37,084 nt of DNA, taken from NCBI RefSeq assembly GCF_016612545.1, contig NZ_JAENRY010000048.1, positions 20,700 to 57,783 of the forward strand, read 5' to 3'. The notes under the pieces were generated by a model. That model saw only the letters and a list, made by a program, of their open reading frames with translations. It made no database searches and was not told the origin of the DNA. A program made the position numbers and the translations under genes. Positions 6,671-15,198 of the stretch are shown here, piece by piece (the first letter of the stretch is position 1; every line of letters starts with the position of its first letter). Source of the DNA: Streptomyces sp. MBT65. GTDB taxonomy: Bacteria > Actinomycetota > Actinomycetes > Streptomycetales > Streptomycetaceae.

Positions 6671-8659
6671 ATGGAGACATTTGTTCTTTTCGCGCTGCTG
6701 GGGCTCGGTTCGGGCGCGGTCATCGCGAGCATCGCGCTGGGCGTGGTGCTCAGCTGGCGAGGCAGCGGCTCGATCAACCTGGCCGCGGGCGCGACGGTCA
6801 TGGTCGCCGGCTATGTGTTCTGGGCGCTGCGCACCGGGTTCTTCGGGTTCGCGCTGCAGACCGTCCCGGCGATCGTCCTGACACTGCTGTTCATGGCCCT
6901 CTACGCCGTGGTCGTGGAGCTGGTGGCCGTCAGACCGCTGCGCAGCGCCTCCCCGCTCGCCAAGCTCGTGGCGTCGTTGGGCGTGCTGTTGCTGACTCAG
7001 GCGATGGTCCTGCTGATCTTCGGCAGCGCGCCGCTGAACAGCCCGTCGGTGCTGACCGGCGACGTCGTGTCCGTCTTCGGTGTGGCGGTGCCCGAGGCGC
7101 AGTTCGTCCTGGCGGGGATCGTGGTGGTGCTGGCCGGCGCTCTCGCCGCTCTCTACCGCTTCACCCGGTTCGGGCTCGCCACGCGGGCCGCCTCGGAGAG
7201 CGAGAGGTCGGCCGCTCTCGCCGGACTGTCGCCGAACGTCATCTCGTTGGGCAACTCCGTCCTCGGGCATGTGGTCACCGGGTTCGTGGGAGTGCTGGCC
7301 GCGTCGATCGTCGGACTGAGCGCCACGACACTGCCACTGCTGATCATCCCGGCGCTGGCCGCGGCACTGTTCGCGCGCTTCACCTCGTTCGGTGTCGCGT
7401 GTGCCGTCAGCCTGCTCATCGGGATCAGCGAGTCGTTGCTCTTCCAGGCGTCGAACGAGTCGTGGTTCCCGACCCAGAACGGCTCCGCCATCCCGGGCGT
7501 GCAGCAGGTGGTCGAGTTCCTCCTCATCGTCATCGCCCTGTGGTGGCGGGGCTCAAGCCTTCCCCTCCGCGGCGACCTGGTGGAACGGTCCCTGCCGATG
7601 GTGCCCGACCAGGACCGGCTCGCCAGGCGGGTCGCCCCGGTGGCCGTCGCGTGCGCCGTGGCCCTCGTGGTGCTTCCCTCCGACTTCCGACAGGCCGTCG
7701 CGACCGGCCTGGTGGCCACCGTCCTGTGTCTCTCCTTCGTCGTGATCATGGGGTACGTCGGTCAGCTGTCGGTGGTCCAGTTGGCGCTGGCCGGCGTCGC
7801 CGGATTCGTCCTCTCGCACCTTGAGGCGGCGTACGGTATCGGCTTTCCGTTGGGCCCGATCCTGGCGATCGCCGCGGCGACCGCGCTCGGGGTGCTCATC
7901 GGCGCCAGCGCGCTGAGGGTGCGGGGAGTCACGCTGGTCGTGGTGACGCTGGCTGCCGCGATCGCCATCGAACAGTTCGTCTTCGCCAACCCGGACTGGG
8001 GCGGTGGCCAGACAGGGGCTCCCGTCGAGTCACCGACGCTGTTCGGCCTCGACCTCGGCACCGACGCGTCCTTCCGTGGCCTGGACGGGGCACTGCCCAG
8101 TCCGGTCTTCGGCCTGCTGGCGCTGGTGGTGACCGTGGTGCTCTACCTGTTCGTGGCCAATCTGCGCAGGGGAGACCTGGGCCGCCGCATGCTGGCCGTG
8201 CGCTCGAACGAACGGGCCGCCGCGGCGGCAGGCGTCAACGTGCGAGCCGTCAAGATCCAGGGCTTCGCCATCGCGTCCTTCCTGGCCAGCATCGCCGGCG
8301 TGATGTACGCCTACGACTTCCGCACGGTGTCGGCGAACAGCTACGGCACCATGAGCGCCCTCTCCCTGGTCGCGAGTGTCTACGTCCTGGGCGTGACGCT
8401 GGTCCAGGGCGGCGTGCTGGCCGGATTCGGGGCCGCCGGCGCGGTGATCCCGCTCATCCTCCAGACCTGGGTCCTGCCGGAGAGCCGGGTCTCCATCTAC
8501 ATGCAGCTCATCATCGGCGCCGGTCTGCTCATCCAGCTGCGGTTCTGCCCCGACGGGCTGTTGGTGGCGTCGGCGACGAAGCGGGAGCGACGAGCGCGCG
8601 CATCACGCGCCGACAAGGCGTTGACCGCGGTGGGCGCCAACCCGCAGGGAGGGGTGTGA
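6671..8659 (+). CDS. Fused HAAT permease (LivH-LivM)
   Basis: A 662-residue integral membrane protein made of two permease domains that are usually separate genes. Residues about 1-295 match the LivH type (GLGSGAVIASIALGVVL at the N-terminus, then GLATRAASESERSAALAGL as the cytoplasmic coupling region). Residues about 325-640 match the LivM type, with RRMLAVRSNERAAAAAGVNV as its coupling motif. About 16-18 hydrophobic segments are present. ATG 6671 has AAGGAGA upstream, 29 bases after the monooxygenase stop. The protein would form the membrane channel for the binding protein at 3968 and the ATPases that follow. The continuous frame through the joint, with a charged linker near residues 295-325, shows a true fusion. 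Confidence 0.88.
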   Translation: METFVLFALLGLGSGAVIASIALGVVLSWRGSGSINLAAGATVMVAGYVFWALRTGFFGFALQTVPAIVLTLLFMALYAVVVELVAVRPLRSASPLAKLVASLGVLLLTQAMVLLIFGSAPLNSPSVLTGDVVSVFGVAVPEAQFVLAGIVVVLAGALAALYRFTRFGLATRAASESERSAALAGLSPNVISLGNSVLGHVVTGFVGVLAASIVGLSATTLPLLIIPALAAALFARFTSFGVACAVSLLIGISESLLFQASNESWFPTQNGSAIPGVQQVVEFLLIVIALWWRGSSLPLRGDLVERSLPMVPDQDRLARRVAPVAVACAVALVVLPSDFRQAVATGLVATVLCLSFVVIMGYVGQLSVVQLALAGVAGFVLSHLEAAYGIGFPLGPILAIAAATALGVLIGASALRVRGVTLVVVTLAAAIAIEQFVFANPDWGGGQTGAPVESPTLFGLDLGTDASFRGLDGALPSPVFGLLALVVTVVLYLFVANLRRGDLGRRMLAVRSNERAAAAAGVNVRAVKIQGFAIASFLASIAGVMYAYDFRTVSANSYGTMSALSLVASVYVLGVTLVQGGVLAGFGAAGAVIPLILQTWVLPESRVSIYMQLIIGAGLLIQLRFCPDGLLVASATKRERRARASRADKALTAVGANPQGGV

Positions 8660-8661
8660 CC

Positions 8662-9438
8662 ATGCCGAGTCCTGTGCTGTCCGCACGCGGTATCAGTGTC
8701 CGGTACGGCGGGGTGCAGGCGCTCTCCGGCGTCGACATCGAGGTGGGTCCCGGCCAGATCGTGGGACTGATCGGCCCCAACGGGGCGGGGAAGACCACGT
8801 TCATCGACGCCGTGACCGGTTTCGCGCCGTGCACGGGCAGCGTCGAGGTGGCCGGTTGCGACCTGGGGCCGCTGCGCCCGCACGCCCGAGTGCAGGCGGG
8901 CCTCGGCCGGACGTGGCAGGCCGTGGAGCTCTTCGACGCCCTCACCGTGGCGGAGAACCTGGCGGTCGCCGCCCGTCGGCCGACGCTCTGGACGACGATC
9001 CGGGAGCTGCTGACCAACGCCGAGGCGACCAGGCCCGCGGTGGGCCATGCCCTGGAGGCGCTCGGCATCGTGGACCTCGCCGAGGCGATGCCGGGCGAGC
9101 TCTCGGAGGGGCAGCGAAAGCTGGTCGGTATGGCCCGGGCCTTCGTGGGTGAGCCCAAGGTGGTGCTGCTGGACGAGCCGGCCGCCGGCCTGGACACCGA
9201 CGAGAGCGCGGAGCTCGGCAAACAACTGCGACGGCTCGGTGACCAAGGCACTCCGATGCTGCTCATCGACCACGACATCAATCTCGTGTTCGCGACCTGC
9301 GATCACGTGGTCGTCCTCGAGTTCGGCCAGGTCATCGCCACCGGACGTCCGGCGGACGTGCGCCGTGACCCCAGGGTGATCTCCGCCTATCTGGGATCCG
9401 CGGCCTCTGACGACATCGAGGCCGGGGAGGAATCGTGA
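8662..9438 (+). CDS. HAAT ABC transporter ATPase (LivG type)
   Basis: A 258-residue ABC ATPase. Walker A GPNGAGKT is at residues 38-45, the Q-loop Gln86 in GRTWQAVEL, the signature LSEGQ at 147-151, Walker B VVLLDEPAAGL with Asp171-Glu172, and the switch His in LLIDHDINLV. LivG-type ATPases energise import together with LivF. ATG 8662 was chosen because GGAGGGG lies 7 bases upstream; GTG 8656 overlaps the previous stop as GTGA but has almost no spacing from that tract. It lies between the fused permease and the LivF-type gene, which it overlaps by 4 bases. Confidence 0.9.
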   Translation: MPSPVLSARGISVRYGGVQALSGVDIEVGPGQIVGLIGPNGAGKTTFIDAVTGFAPCTGSVEVAGCDLGPLRPHARVQAGLGRTWQAVELFDALTVAENLAVAARRPTLWTTIRELLTNAEATRPAVGHALEALGIVDLAEAMPGELSEGQRKLVGMARAFVGEPKVVLLDEPAAGLDTDESAELGKQLRRLGDQGTPMLLIDHDINLVFATCDHVVVLEFGQVIATGRPADVRRDPRVISAYLGSAASDDIEAGEES

Positions 9439-10193
9439 GCCAACCAGTACTGCGCATCGAGGGTCTGACCGCGGGTTACGGCAGCGTCGACGTCGTTCGC
9501 GATGTCCATCTGGAGGTCGGGAAGGGGGAAGTGGTGGCCCTGCTGGGCCCCAACGGGGCCGGCAAGACCACGACGTTGCGCGCGCTCTCCGGCCTGGTGA
9601 AGGTCTCAGCGGGTTCGATAACGATGGGCGGCCGGGACCTGACCGGACTGACTGCCGCCGCACGAGCGCGCTGCGCCATCGCGCACGTCCCGGAGGACCG
9701 GGGGCTGTTCAGGGGGCTGACCGTGGCCGAGCACCTCAGGCTCGGGCCGCGCGGCGAACGACTCGAGGCGGACCTGGCCTACCGGTACTTCCCGGCACTA
9801 CCGGCCATCGCCGACCGACGCGCGGGGGTCCTGTCCGGCGGCGAGCAGCAGATGCTCGCGGTCGGACGGGCGCTGGCCCGCAGACCCTCGCTGCTGGTGC
9901 TCGACGAGCTCAGTCTCGGATTGGCCCCGGTGATCGTCGAGCAGTTGCTGCCGGTGATCCGGGCCTACGCGGACGAGAGCGGCTGCGCCGTCCTGCTGGT
10001 CGAGCAGCACGTGCACCTCGCCCTGGAGATCTCCGACCGGGCCTATCTGATGGCCCACGGCGTCGGCAGCGACAGCCATGACGCCGCGGTGCTACGGCGG
10101 GACCGCAGCGTGATCCAGGCCAGCTATCTCGGGGGACAGGAGTGGACACCCACTGCTGATCGTGAAAAGGAACGAGACGGAGACACGCAATGA
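9435..10193 (+). CDS. HAAT ABC transporter ATPase (LivF type)
   Basis: A 252-residue ABC ATPase, second of the pair. Walker A GPNGAGKT is at residues 38-45, the signature is LSGGEQQ, and Walker B VLDELSLGLAP has the Leu-Ser variation usual in LivF proteins. The GTG start overlaps the LivG stop (GTGA) with GGGGAGG upstream, implying translational coupling. The last residues are charged and the stop overlaps the next start (ATGA). It completes the importer encoded at 3968 and 6671-10193. Confidence 0.9.
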   Translation: MSQPVLRIEGLTAGYGSVDVVRDVHLEVGKGEVVALLGPNGAGKTTTLRALSGLVKVSAGSITMGGRDLTGLTAAARARCAIAHVPEDRGLFRGLTVAEHLRLGPRGERLEADLAYRYFPALPAIADRRAGVLSGGEQQMLAVGRALARRPSLLVLDELSLGLAPVIVEQLLPVIRAYADESGCAVLLVEQHVHLALEISDRAYLMAHGVGSDSHDAAVLRRDRSVIQASYLGGQEWTPTADREKERDGDTQ

Positions 10194-10840
10194 GGATCGG
10201 AATCATCGGGGCCGGCCGGATGGGCCAGGCACTCACGGGTCTGCTCGTGGAGGCCGGTCACGACGTCGTGCTCGCGAACTCGCGAGGTCCGGAGTCGCTG
10301 GCCGCCTTGACGGCCCAGTTCGGTGACCACGCCAGTGCGGCCGATGTCCCCGGTGCCGTGAAGGGGAGTGACCTCGTCATTCTGGCCACGCCCTGGGGCC
10401 GGACCGCGGAAGCGGTGTCGGCTGTCGAGGACTGGTCCGGCGTGGTGGTGGTCGACACCACCAACAACCGCAGCAAGCCCGGCCCCGACGGCCTCATCGA
10501 CATCGGGGACCGCATCTCGAGCCAGGTCGTCGCCGAGTTCGTGCCCGGCGCCCGGCTGGTCAAGGCCTTCAACACCACGCCCATCCCGTTCCTGGTCAAG
10601 GGCCTGGGAGCGGCGGCCGGCGAGGACAACGCCGTGTACATGGCCGGGGACGACTCCGACGCCAAGGCGCTCGTCGGGGCGCTCATCGCCAGTGTCGGCG
10701 GGGAGGCCGTCGACACCGGTGACCTGCACACCGGCGGTTGGCTGCAGGGCATGTCCGGCCCGTTGGCCGGGACCCTGGAAATGCTCACCCCGACGGATGC
10801 CCGGGCCCGTCTGGCAAAGGTCCTTGACCAGGTGCGCTAG
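10190..10840 (+). CDS. NADPH-dependent F420 reductase-like protein
   Basis: A 216-residue Rossmann protein of the F420_oxidored/NADP-binding group. The N-terminal IGIIGAGRMGQAL is the dinucleotide fold motif, followed by LANSRGPESL, where Ser/Arg would contact the NADP phosphate. ILATPW and KAFNTTPI are family landmarks. Relatives reduce F420 with NADPH or act as uncharacterised NADP-dependent reductases, so the cofactor partner is not certain. The ATG overlaps the LivF stop as ATGA. Within a catabolic operon it may reduce a pathway intermediate or supply reduced deazaflavin; no F420-dependent enzyme is recognisable in the window. Confidence 0.75.
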   Translation: MRIGIIGAGRMGQALTGLLVEAGHDVVLANSRGPESLAALTAQFGDHASAADVPGAVKGSDLVILATPWGRTAEAVSAVEDWSGVVVVDTTNNRSKPGPDGLIDIGDRISSQVVAEFVPGARLVKAFNTTPIPFLVKGLGAAAGEDNAVYMAGDDSDAKALVGALIASVGGEAVDTGDLHTGGWLQGMSGPLAGTLEMLTPTDARARLAKVLDQVR

Positions 10841-10894
10841 CACCCGGCGAACCAAGCACACCCACTTCACCAGGAACAGGAAAGAGAGAACACC

Positions 10895-11311
10895 ATGGCC
10901 ATTGTCAACGTCAGCAAGTCCATAGCGCTCAAGGCCCCGGCCGACCATGTGTGGGCGTTCGTGAGTGACTTCGGCGGCTATGCGGCGTGGCAGCCGCACA
11001 TCGCCTCGGTCGAACTGCGCCCCGACGGCGACCGCCTGGTCAACTTCACTCGCGGAGACTCGGTGTTCGACCGGATCTCCGCCAAGGACGACGCGGCACG
11101 CACCCTCACCTACGGGCTCGTCCCCGGTCAGAAGACGCCGATGACGAAGCTCGAAGCGACGTTCACGGTCACCGGATCCGGCGCCGGCAGCGACGTCGAG
11201 TACGCCATCGAAGTCGACGTGCCCGACCAGATGCAGGACGCCGCGCGTGCCGGGATCGGGGCCGACATCGATGGAGCGCTCGCCGGTCTCGACGCCAAGT
11301 TCAATGGGTGA
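10895..11311 (+). CDS. SRPBCC-family (polyketide cyclase/START-like) protein
   Basis: A 138-residue protein of the SRPBCC fold: N-terminal strand VSKSIALKAPADHVWAFVSDF, then GGYAAWQPHIASVEL, then long strands and a C-terminal helix (GADIDGALAGLDAKF). The fold makes a deep hydrophobic pocket; relatives bind or cyclise polycyclic and aromatic ligands. The ATG has GGAAAGAGAG upstream and a 54-base gap after the reductase. The following SDR start overlaps it by 8 bases. In this operon it may bind or process a ring-containing intermediate; no catalytic residue can be named. Confidence 0.75.
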   Translation: MAIVNVSKSIALKAPADHVWAFVSDFGGYAAWQPHIASVELRPDGDRLVNFTRGDSVFDRISAKDDAARTLTYGLVPGQKTPMTKLEATFTVTGSGAGSDVEYAIEVDVPDQMQDAARAGIGADIDGALAGLDAKFNG

Positions 11312-12011
11312 GGCCGATGGCGGGGCGCCCGTCGCCCTTGTCACCGGAGGCGCCGGGTTCATCGGCAGCGCGATCGTCAAGGCGCTGACCGCACGGGGCC
11401 ACCGTGTCGTCATCCTTGACCGAGCCGGGCACGACGCCGTCGATCTCGCGGACGAGAAGCAGGTCCGCGCGGCGGCCCGCACGGTGCTGGAGCGGTACCA
11501 CCGCTGTGACGTGCTGGTCCACGCCGGTGTCAACTTCGAGCGAGCGGCCCTCCCCGACCTCGACACCGCGCTCCTGCGCCGGATGATGACCGTCAACGTC
11601 GAGGCTCCGCTCTGGCTCCTGCAGGAGTTGACGCCGAGCATGGCCGAGCACCACTTCGGCCGGGTCGTGATGGTCGTGTCGGACACGTTCTTCGACCCGC
11701 CGCCGGTGGCGGACATGCTCCCGTACGTCATGACCAAGGGCGCCCTGATCGGCGCCGCGCGGGCTCTGGCCCGTTCCCTGGGCGCGGACGGCATCACCGT
11801 CAACTGCGTCGCACCAGGCATGACACCGCCCCCGGTGTCCGAGCCCGGACTCGGCTCGAACGTGGCCGAGGGAGTGCGCTCGCGACAGGCACTCCCACGG
11901 ACCCTCGTCCCCGAGGACGTGGCCGAGGTCGTCGGCTTCCTCGCCTCACGGGAGGCCGAGGCCCTCACCGGGCAGACCATCTGCCCGGACGGGGGACTGG
12001 TGCTGCGGTGA
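11304..12011 (+). CDS. Short-chain dehydrogenase/reductase
   Basis: A 235-residue classical SDR. The cofactor motif TGGAGFIG is at residues 14-21, NVEAPL supplies the structural Asn, and the catalytic set is Ser126, Tyr141 and Lys145 (YVMTK). The C-terminus EALTGQTICPDGGLVLR is the usual SDR ending. It converts alcohols and ketones with NAD(P)H. The start ATG lies inside the end of the SRPBCC gene with only a weak Shine-Dalgarno tract, so it probably depends on coupled translation. Just upstream of the CoA-transferase, it may set up the 3-oxo acid that the transferase activates. Confidence 0.82.
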   Translation: MGEADGGAPVALVTGGAGFIGSAIVKALTARGHRVVILDRAGHDAVDLADEKQVRAAARTVLERYHRCDVLVHAGVNFERAALPDLDTALLRRMMTVNVEAPLWLLQELTPSMAEHHFGRVVMVVSDTFFDPPPVADMLPYVMTKGALIGAARALARSLGADGITVNCVAPGMTPPPVSEPGLGSNVAEGVRSRQALPRTLVPEDVAEVVGFLASREAEALTGQTICPDGGLVLR

Positions 12012-12039
12012 ACGACAGCACGAGGAGACAGAGCAGGTC

Positions 12040-12774
12040 GTGGACAAAGTAGTCGAGAGCGCCGCCGCGGCCGTCCGCGACATAGCCGATGGAGCGAGCA
12101 TCGCGGTAGGCGGGTTCGGGACGGCAGGGGTCCCGTGGACGCTGGTGGCGGCACTCCTCGACCAGGGTGCGAAGGACCTCACCGTCGTGACCAACAACTG
12201 CGGCGTCAACGGCGTCGGGCTGGTGCGGCTGCTCCAGGAGCACCGCATCAGCAAGGTCATCGCGTCCTACTTCGGCCAGAACCTGGAGTTCGCCCGCCAG
12301 TACCTGGCCGGCGAGATCGAGGTCGAACTGACGCCCCAGGGCACGCTGGCCGAACGCCTGCGTGCCGGCGGTGCGGGAATCGCGGCCTTCTTCACTCCGA
12401 CCGGAGTGGGCACGGTGGTGGCCGAGGGAGGACTCCCTCGGCGCTACGGCGCAGCCGGCGCGGTCACCGTCGCGTCGCCGCCGAAGGAGGTCCGCACCTT
12501 CACGGTGAGGGGTCGCGCCAGGGACTTCGTTCTGGAGGAGAGCATCGTCACCGACTACGCGTTCGTCAGGGCAGCGGTCGCGGACCGCCATGGCAACGCC
12601 GTCTTCCATGCCGCGGCGATGAACTTCAATCCGGACGTGGCGATGGCCGGGCGCCTCACGGTCGTCGAGGCGGAACGGGTGGTGGAACCCGGCGAGATCG
12701 ATCCCGACTCGGTGCACCTTCCGGGGGTCTTCGTGCAGACCGTGATCGTCGCGGACGCCGGGAGGATCGGGTGA
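12040..12774 (+). CDS. 3-oxoacid CoA-transferase, subunit A
   Basis: A 244-residue family I CoA-transferase alpha subunit of the ScoA/PcaI/CatI kind. GGFGTAGVP near residues 24-32 is the glycine-rich motif, followed by LTVVTNNCG, and [10 protein letters not shown] and LPRRYG lie mid-protein. With the beta subunit it transfers CoA from succinyl-CoA to a 3-oxo acid such as 3-oxoadipate or acetoacetate. The GTG start is preceded by GAGGAG at 12 bases and a nearer CAGG. The stop overlaps the beta-subunit start. Substrate is inferred only from the catabolic setting. Confidence 0.87.
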   Translation: MDKVVESAAAAVRDIADGASIAVGGFGTAGVPWTLVAALLDQGAKDLTVVTNNCGVNGVGLVRLLQEHRISKVIASYFGQNLEFARQYLAGEIEVELTPQGTLAERLRAGGAGIAAFFTPTGVGTVVAEGGLPRRYGAAGAVTVASPPKEVRTFTVRGRARDFVLEESIVTDYAFVRAAVADRHGNAVFHAAAMNFNPDVAMAGRLTVVEAERVVEPGEIDPDSVHLPGVFVQTVIVADAGRIG

Positions 12775-13439
12775 AGATCGGCTGGACGCGCCAGGAGATG
12801 GCTGCGCGGGCCGCGCGGGAGTTGCGCGACGGCGAGTGCGTCAATCTCGGCATCGGACTGCCCACCCAGGTACCCCAGTACCTGGAGCCGGGCGTGCATG
12901 TAGTGGTCCACAGCGAGAACGGCGTCCTGGCCGTCGGGCCGTATCCCGAGCACGGCCAGAGTGACCCTGACGTGATCAACGCCGGCACCGAGCAGGTGAC
13001 CACGTTGCCCGGCGCTGCGTTCTTCTCCTCTTCGCTGTCGTTCGCCATGATCCGCGGGGGGCACGTGGACACCACGATCCTTGGGGGAATGCAGGTCTCG
13101 GCCACCGGAGATCTCGCCAACTGGATGATCCCGGGCCTCATGGTGAAGGGGATGGGCGGGGCGATGGACCTGGTGAACGGCGCCGGTCGCGTCATCGTCC
13201 TCATGGAGCACGTGGCCAAGGACGGTTCGCCCAAACTGCTGCCCCGGTGCAGCCTCCCCCTCACCGGCCGAGGAGTGGTCGATCGGATCATCACCGATCT
13301 CGGTGTGCTGGACGTGACGGCGCAGGGGCTGCAGTTGGTCGAGCTGGCTCCGGGCGTCGACCTTGGCTTCGTGCTCGGCGCCACCGCGACTCCAGTAGTC
13401 GTGGCCTCCCAGTTCGCCGACAGTCGTGAGGGGGTCTAG
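12771..13439 (+). CDS. 3-oxoacid CoA-transferase, subunit B
   Basis: A 222-residue CoA-transferase beta subunit. The catalytic glutamate is Glu49 in the [10 protein letters not shown] motif, after [41 protein letters not shown] and CSLPLTG are standard beta-subunit landmarks. GTG 12771 overlaps the alpha-subunit stop (GTGA) with GGAGG 5 bases upstream. This is the last gene of the long operon, ending 23 bases before a strong hairpin. Together with the alpha subunit it activates the last ring-cleavage product for thiolysis; no thiolase gene is present in the window. Confidence 0.88.
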   Translation: MKIGWTRQEMAARAARELRDGECVNLGIGLPTQVPQYLEPGVHVVVHSENGVLAVGPYPEHGQSDPDVINAGTEQVTTLPGAAFFSSSLSFAMIRGGHVDTTILGGMQVSATGDLANWMIPGLMVKGMGGAMDLVNGAGRVIVLMEHVAKDGSPKLLPRCSLPLTGRGVVDRIITDLGVLDVTAQGLQLVELAPGVDLGFVLGATATPVVVASQFADSREGV

Positions 13440-14305
13440 CTCGGGCCGCCTTCCGTACGGCAAACCACACGCGTCGCCCATGTTTCCGCATGGGCGACGC
13501 GTGTGGTTCTGCCAACGTGTGTTGCACAAGGCCGTGTTCGGCGAGGCCGGAGCGGGTGAGCGGGGTCGTGCATGTGGACGGCGTGATGGAGGCTGTCGCC
13601 GCGTTGCCGGCAGTCACGGAGGATCTTGTAGTTCTTCAGGCGTCCGACGACATGGTCCACGCGGGCGCGGACCATGTCGTGGGCGGCATTGTCGTCCTCC
13701 TCGCCCGGAAGGAGAGCCCGCCCGGGGCGTTTGCGGTGCGGCACCGCCATCCCGCAGTCGAGATGGGCGCCGTCGCCGAGCATCGTCACGCCCTGGCAGT
13801 GCCGACTCGGTCCGGACTGCCGCCAGGCGTGTGCGTCCGCGGTGGTGCCCGGCACCGGTCGCGCAGCAGCGATCACCAGCCGCGTGTCCGCGTCCACGAT
13901 GACCTGCACGTTCGCCGAGAACCGGTAGGTGCGGCTGGATGCGGCCATCCTCCGGTCGCGGAGCGGGATCGGCGTGCCGTCCGCGATCCGCGTGCGTTCC
14001 GGGGCATCGGCCGGGCGGGAGACGGGCTCGATCGCGAGCAGCGGTCCCAGCCTTGGGATCACCCGGCACACGGTGGAGGAGGACACGCCGAACAGCGGGC
14101 CCAGCTGCCGCATCGTCAGATTGGTGCGGTAGTACACCGCGACCACCGGCACCCGCTCGGCCGGCGGCAGCGACCACGGCCGGTCCCGCAAGGTGCCGTC
14201 ACCGCCCCGCTCCCGCACCACCTTCAACGGACGCGCGAACTGCGTCACTCGCAGCCCGGTGAACGTCTCCACCCGCACCCGCTCGGCCCTCAACACCCCG
14301 GCCAC
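13436..14305 (-). pseudogene. IS5-family DDE transposase, probably inactive
   Basis: A 289-codon frame with an N-terminal helix-turn-helix (MRQLGPLFGVSSSTVCRVIPRLGP around residues 65-88, written here in part) and a DDE_Tnp_4 domain. The expected catalytic Asp109 (ADGT) and Asp178 (LGDGA) are present. The third position, normally Glu in E-x6-K/R, reads Asp217 in RVDHVVGRLKNYK. After HHAV the C-terminus loses the family's usual ending and the frame runs out of the element, through its own terminal repeat and the upstream hairpin, to a stop at 13436. Both features point to decay. The GTG 14305 start lies inside the element. Confidence 0.75.
13463..13508. terminator. Perfect 20-bp stem hairpin at operon end
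   Basis: Arms 13463-13482 and 13489-13508 are exactly complementary around the loop TTTCCG; the stem starts AACCACACGCGTCGCCCATG. It follows the CoA-transferase stop by 23 bases and immediately precedes the insertion element, so it is most likely the operon terminator. No long T-run follows, as is usual in actinobacteria. Confidence 0.75.
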
Positions 14306-14342
14306 ACACCGGAGATGCCCGGATCACGGCCTTGTGCAACAC
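13519..14342. mobile_element. Degenerate IS5-type insertion sequence
   Basis: 18-bp perfect terminal inverted repeats GTGTTGCACAAGGCCGTG lie at 13519-13536 and, inverted, at 14325-14342. The enclosed 824 bases carry one minus-strand transposase frame. The bases outside the two ends (CAACGT and CCTTTG) show no target duplication, consistent with an old insertion or one-sided loss. It separates two convergent catabolic operons. Confidence 0.8.
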
Positions 14343-14417
14343 CCTTTGACCCGCGTTGGTGTCGACGCCGGGCGTGGCCGACTCGGGGGCGACCGATGCC
14401 TCGATGGTGCGGGGCGT

Positions 14418-15197
14418 TCAGGTTTCCGGGGTGAGTTCGCTTAGGTCGCCGGGAGCGACTGTCACGAACATCATCCATCGGTCTCCGCGGCCCCGGGTGA
14501 CATGGCCGGCTCCTGTCACGTCGTCGATGAGCGCGACGTCACCGGTCACCGGGTGGGTGAGAGTGCCGTCACCGGTCTCGTTTTCACCGCTGCCGTTCAG
14601 GGTGATGCCGAACTGCCGGCGTGGACCGTTGTGCCACACTCCCGGGGTGTAGCCCTCTGATCCGTAGTCGCGTCGGGTGACAAAGGCTCCGATCGACGTC
14701 GGCCACTTGTCGACCGGCGGTACCGAACCGAGAGAGTACGGCCACCGGAAGGGCTCGGAGCGTGAGTGCCCGCCGTCGTCGTATATCCATGTCAGAAGGG
14801 GTCGGCCGGGTCGCGGATCATGGCGAGAGCTGACCTTGGTGAGTCCCGGTTCCGGTACCCATTCCGGGGTTGAGACGAAGAACAGCCAGGCGTCGTCCGG
14901 CCACGTGAGACCGATCTCCTCGGCAGCGCCGACATCGAAACACACGACGTCACCGGGACCTAGTTCGGTGACGGCGCGCCTGCTGGCGGAGAGCTCGATG
15001 CGGCCGGACAGCACGACGACCAGGTGGCAGCCGAGTGCCGGGAGCGCGGGCATGTCGTCCGCTCGAAGGCGGGCGAGCCAGAAGCGCGATGCCGGGATGA
15101 CGTCGTAGGGACCCTTGTCCCTGGCATCGCGGTAGGGGAGGAGCACCTGACGCACATCCGCGGCTCCGGAGACGTCAGTGACGTGCAGTACGCGCAC
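14418..15197 (-). CDS. Cupin-domain protein (bicupin-like)
   Basis: A 259-residue protein with a clear cupin motif in the N-terminal half (LGCHLVVVLSGRIEL then LGPGDVVCFDVG) and a second beta-rich half with GVWHNGPRRQFGITLNGSGE and HPVTGDVALIDDVTGAGH, which looks like a second, diverged cupin. The canonical HxH metal pair is incomplete in the first motif; His in VWHNG and GAGH of the second half could bind metal. The GTG start follows the FAH stop by one base, so it is coupled to that gene. Third gene of the flavin reductase-FAH operon. It may be a dioxygenase, isomerase or sensor; function not assigned. Confidence 0.68.
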   Translation of the reverse strand: MRVLHVTDVSGAADVRQVLLPYRDARDKGPYDVIPASRFWLARLRADDMPALPALGCHLVVVLSGRIELSASRRAVTELGPGDVVCFDVGAAEEIGLTWPDDAWLFFVSTPEWVPEPGLTKVSSRHDPRPGRPLLTWIYDDGGHSRSEPFRWPYSLGSVPPVDKWPTSIGAFVTRRDYGSEGYTPGVWHNGPRRQFGITLNGSGENETGDGTLTHPVTGDVALIDDVTGAGHVTRGRGDRWMMFVTVAPGDLSELTPET

Positions 15198-15198
15198 T

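Noticed and set aside
13490..14434. Plus-strand frame of 314 codons across the insertion sequence
   Set aside because: It is antisense to a transposase with recognisable DDE motifs.
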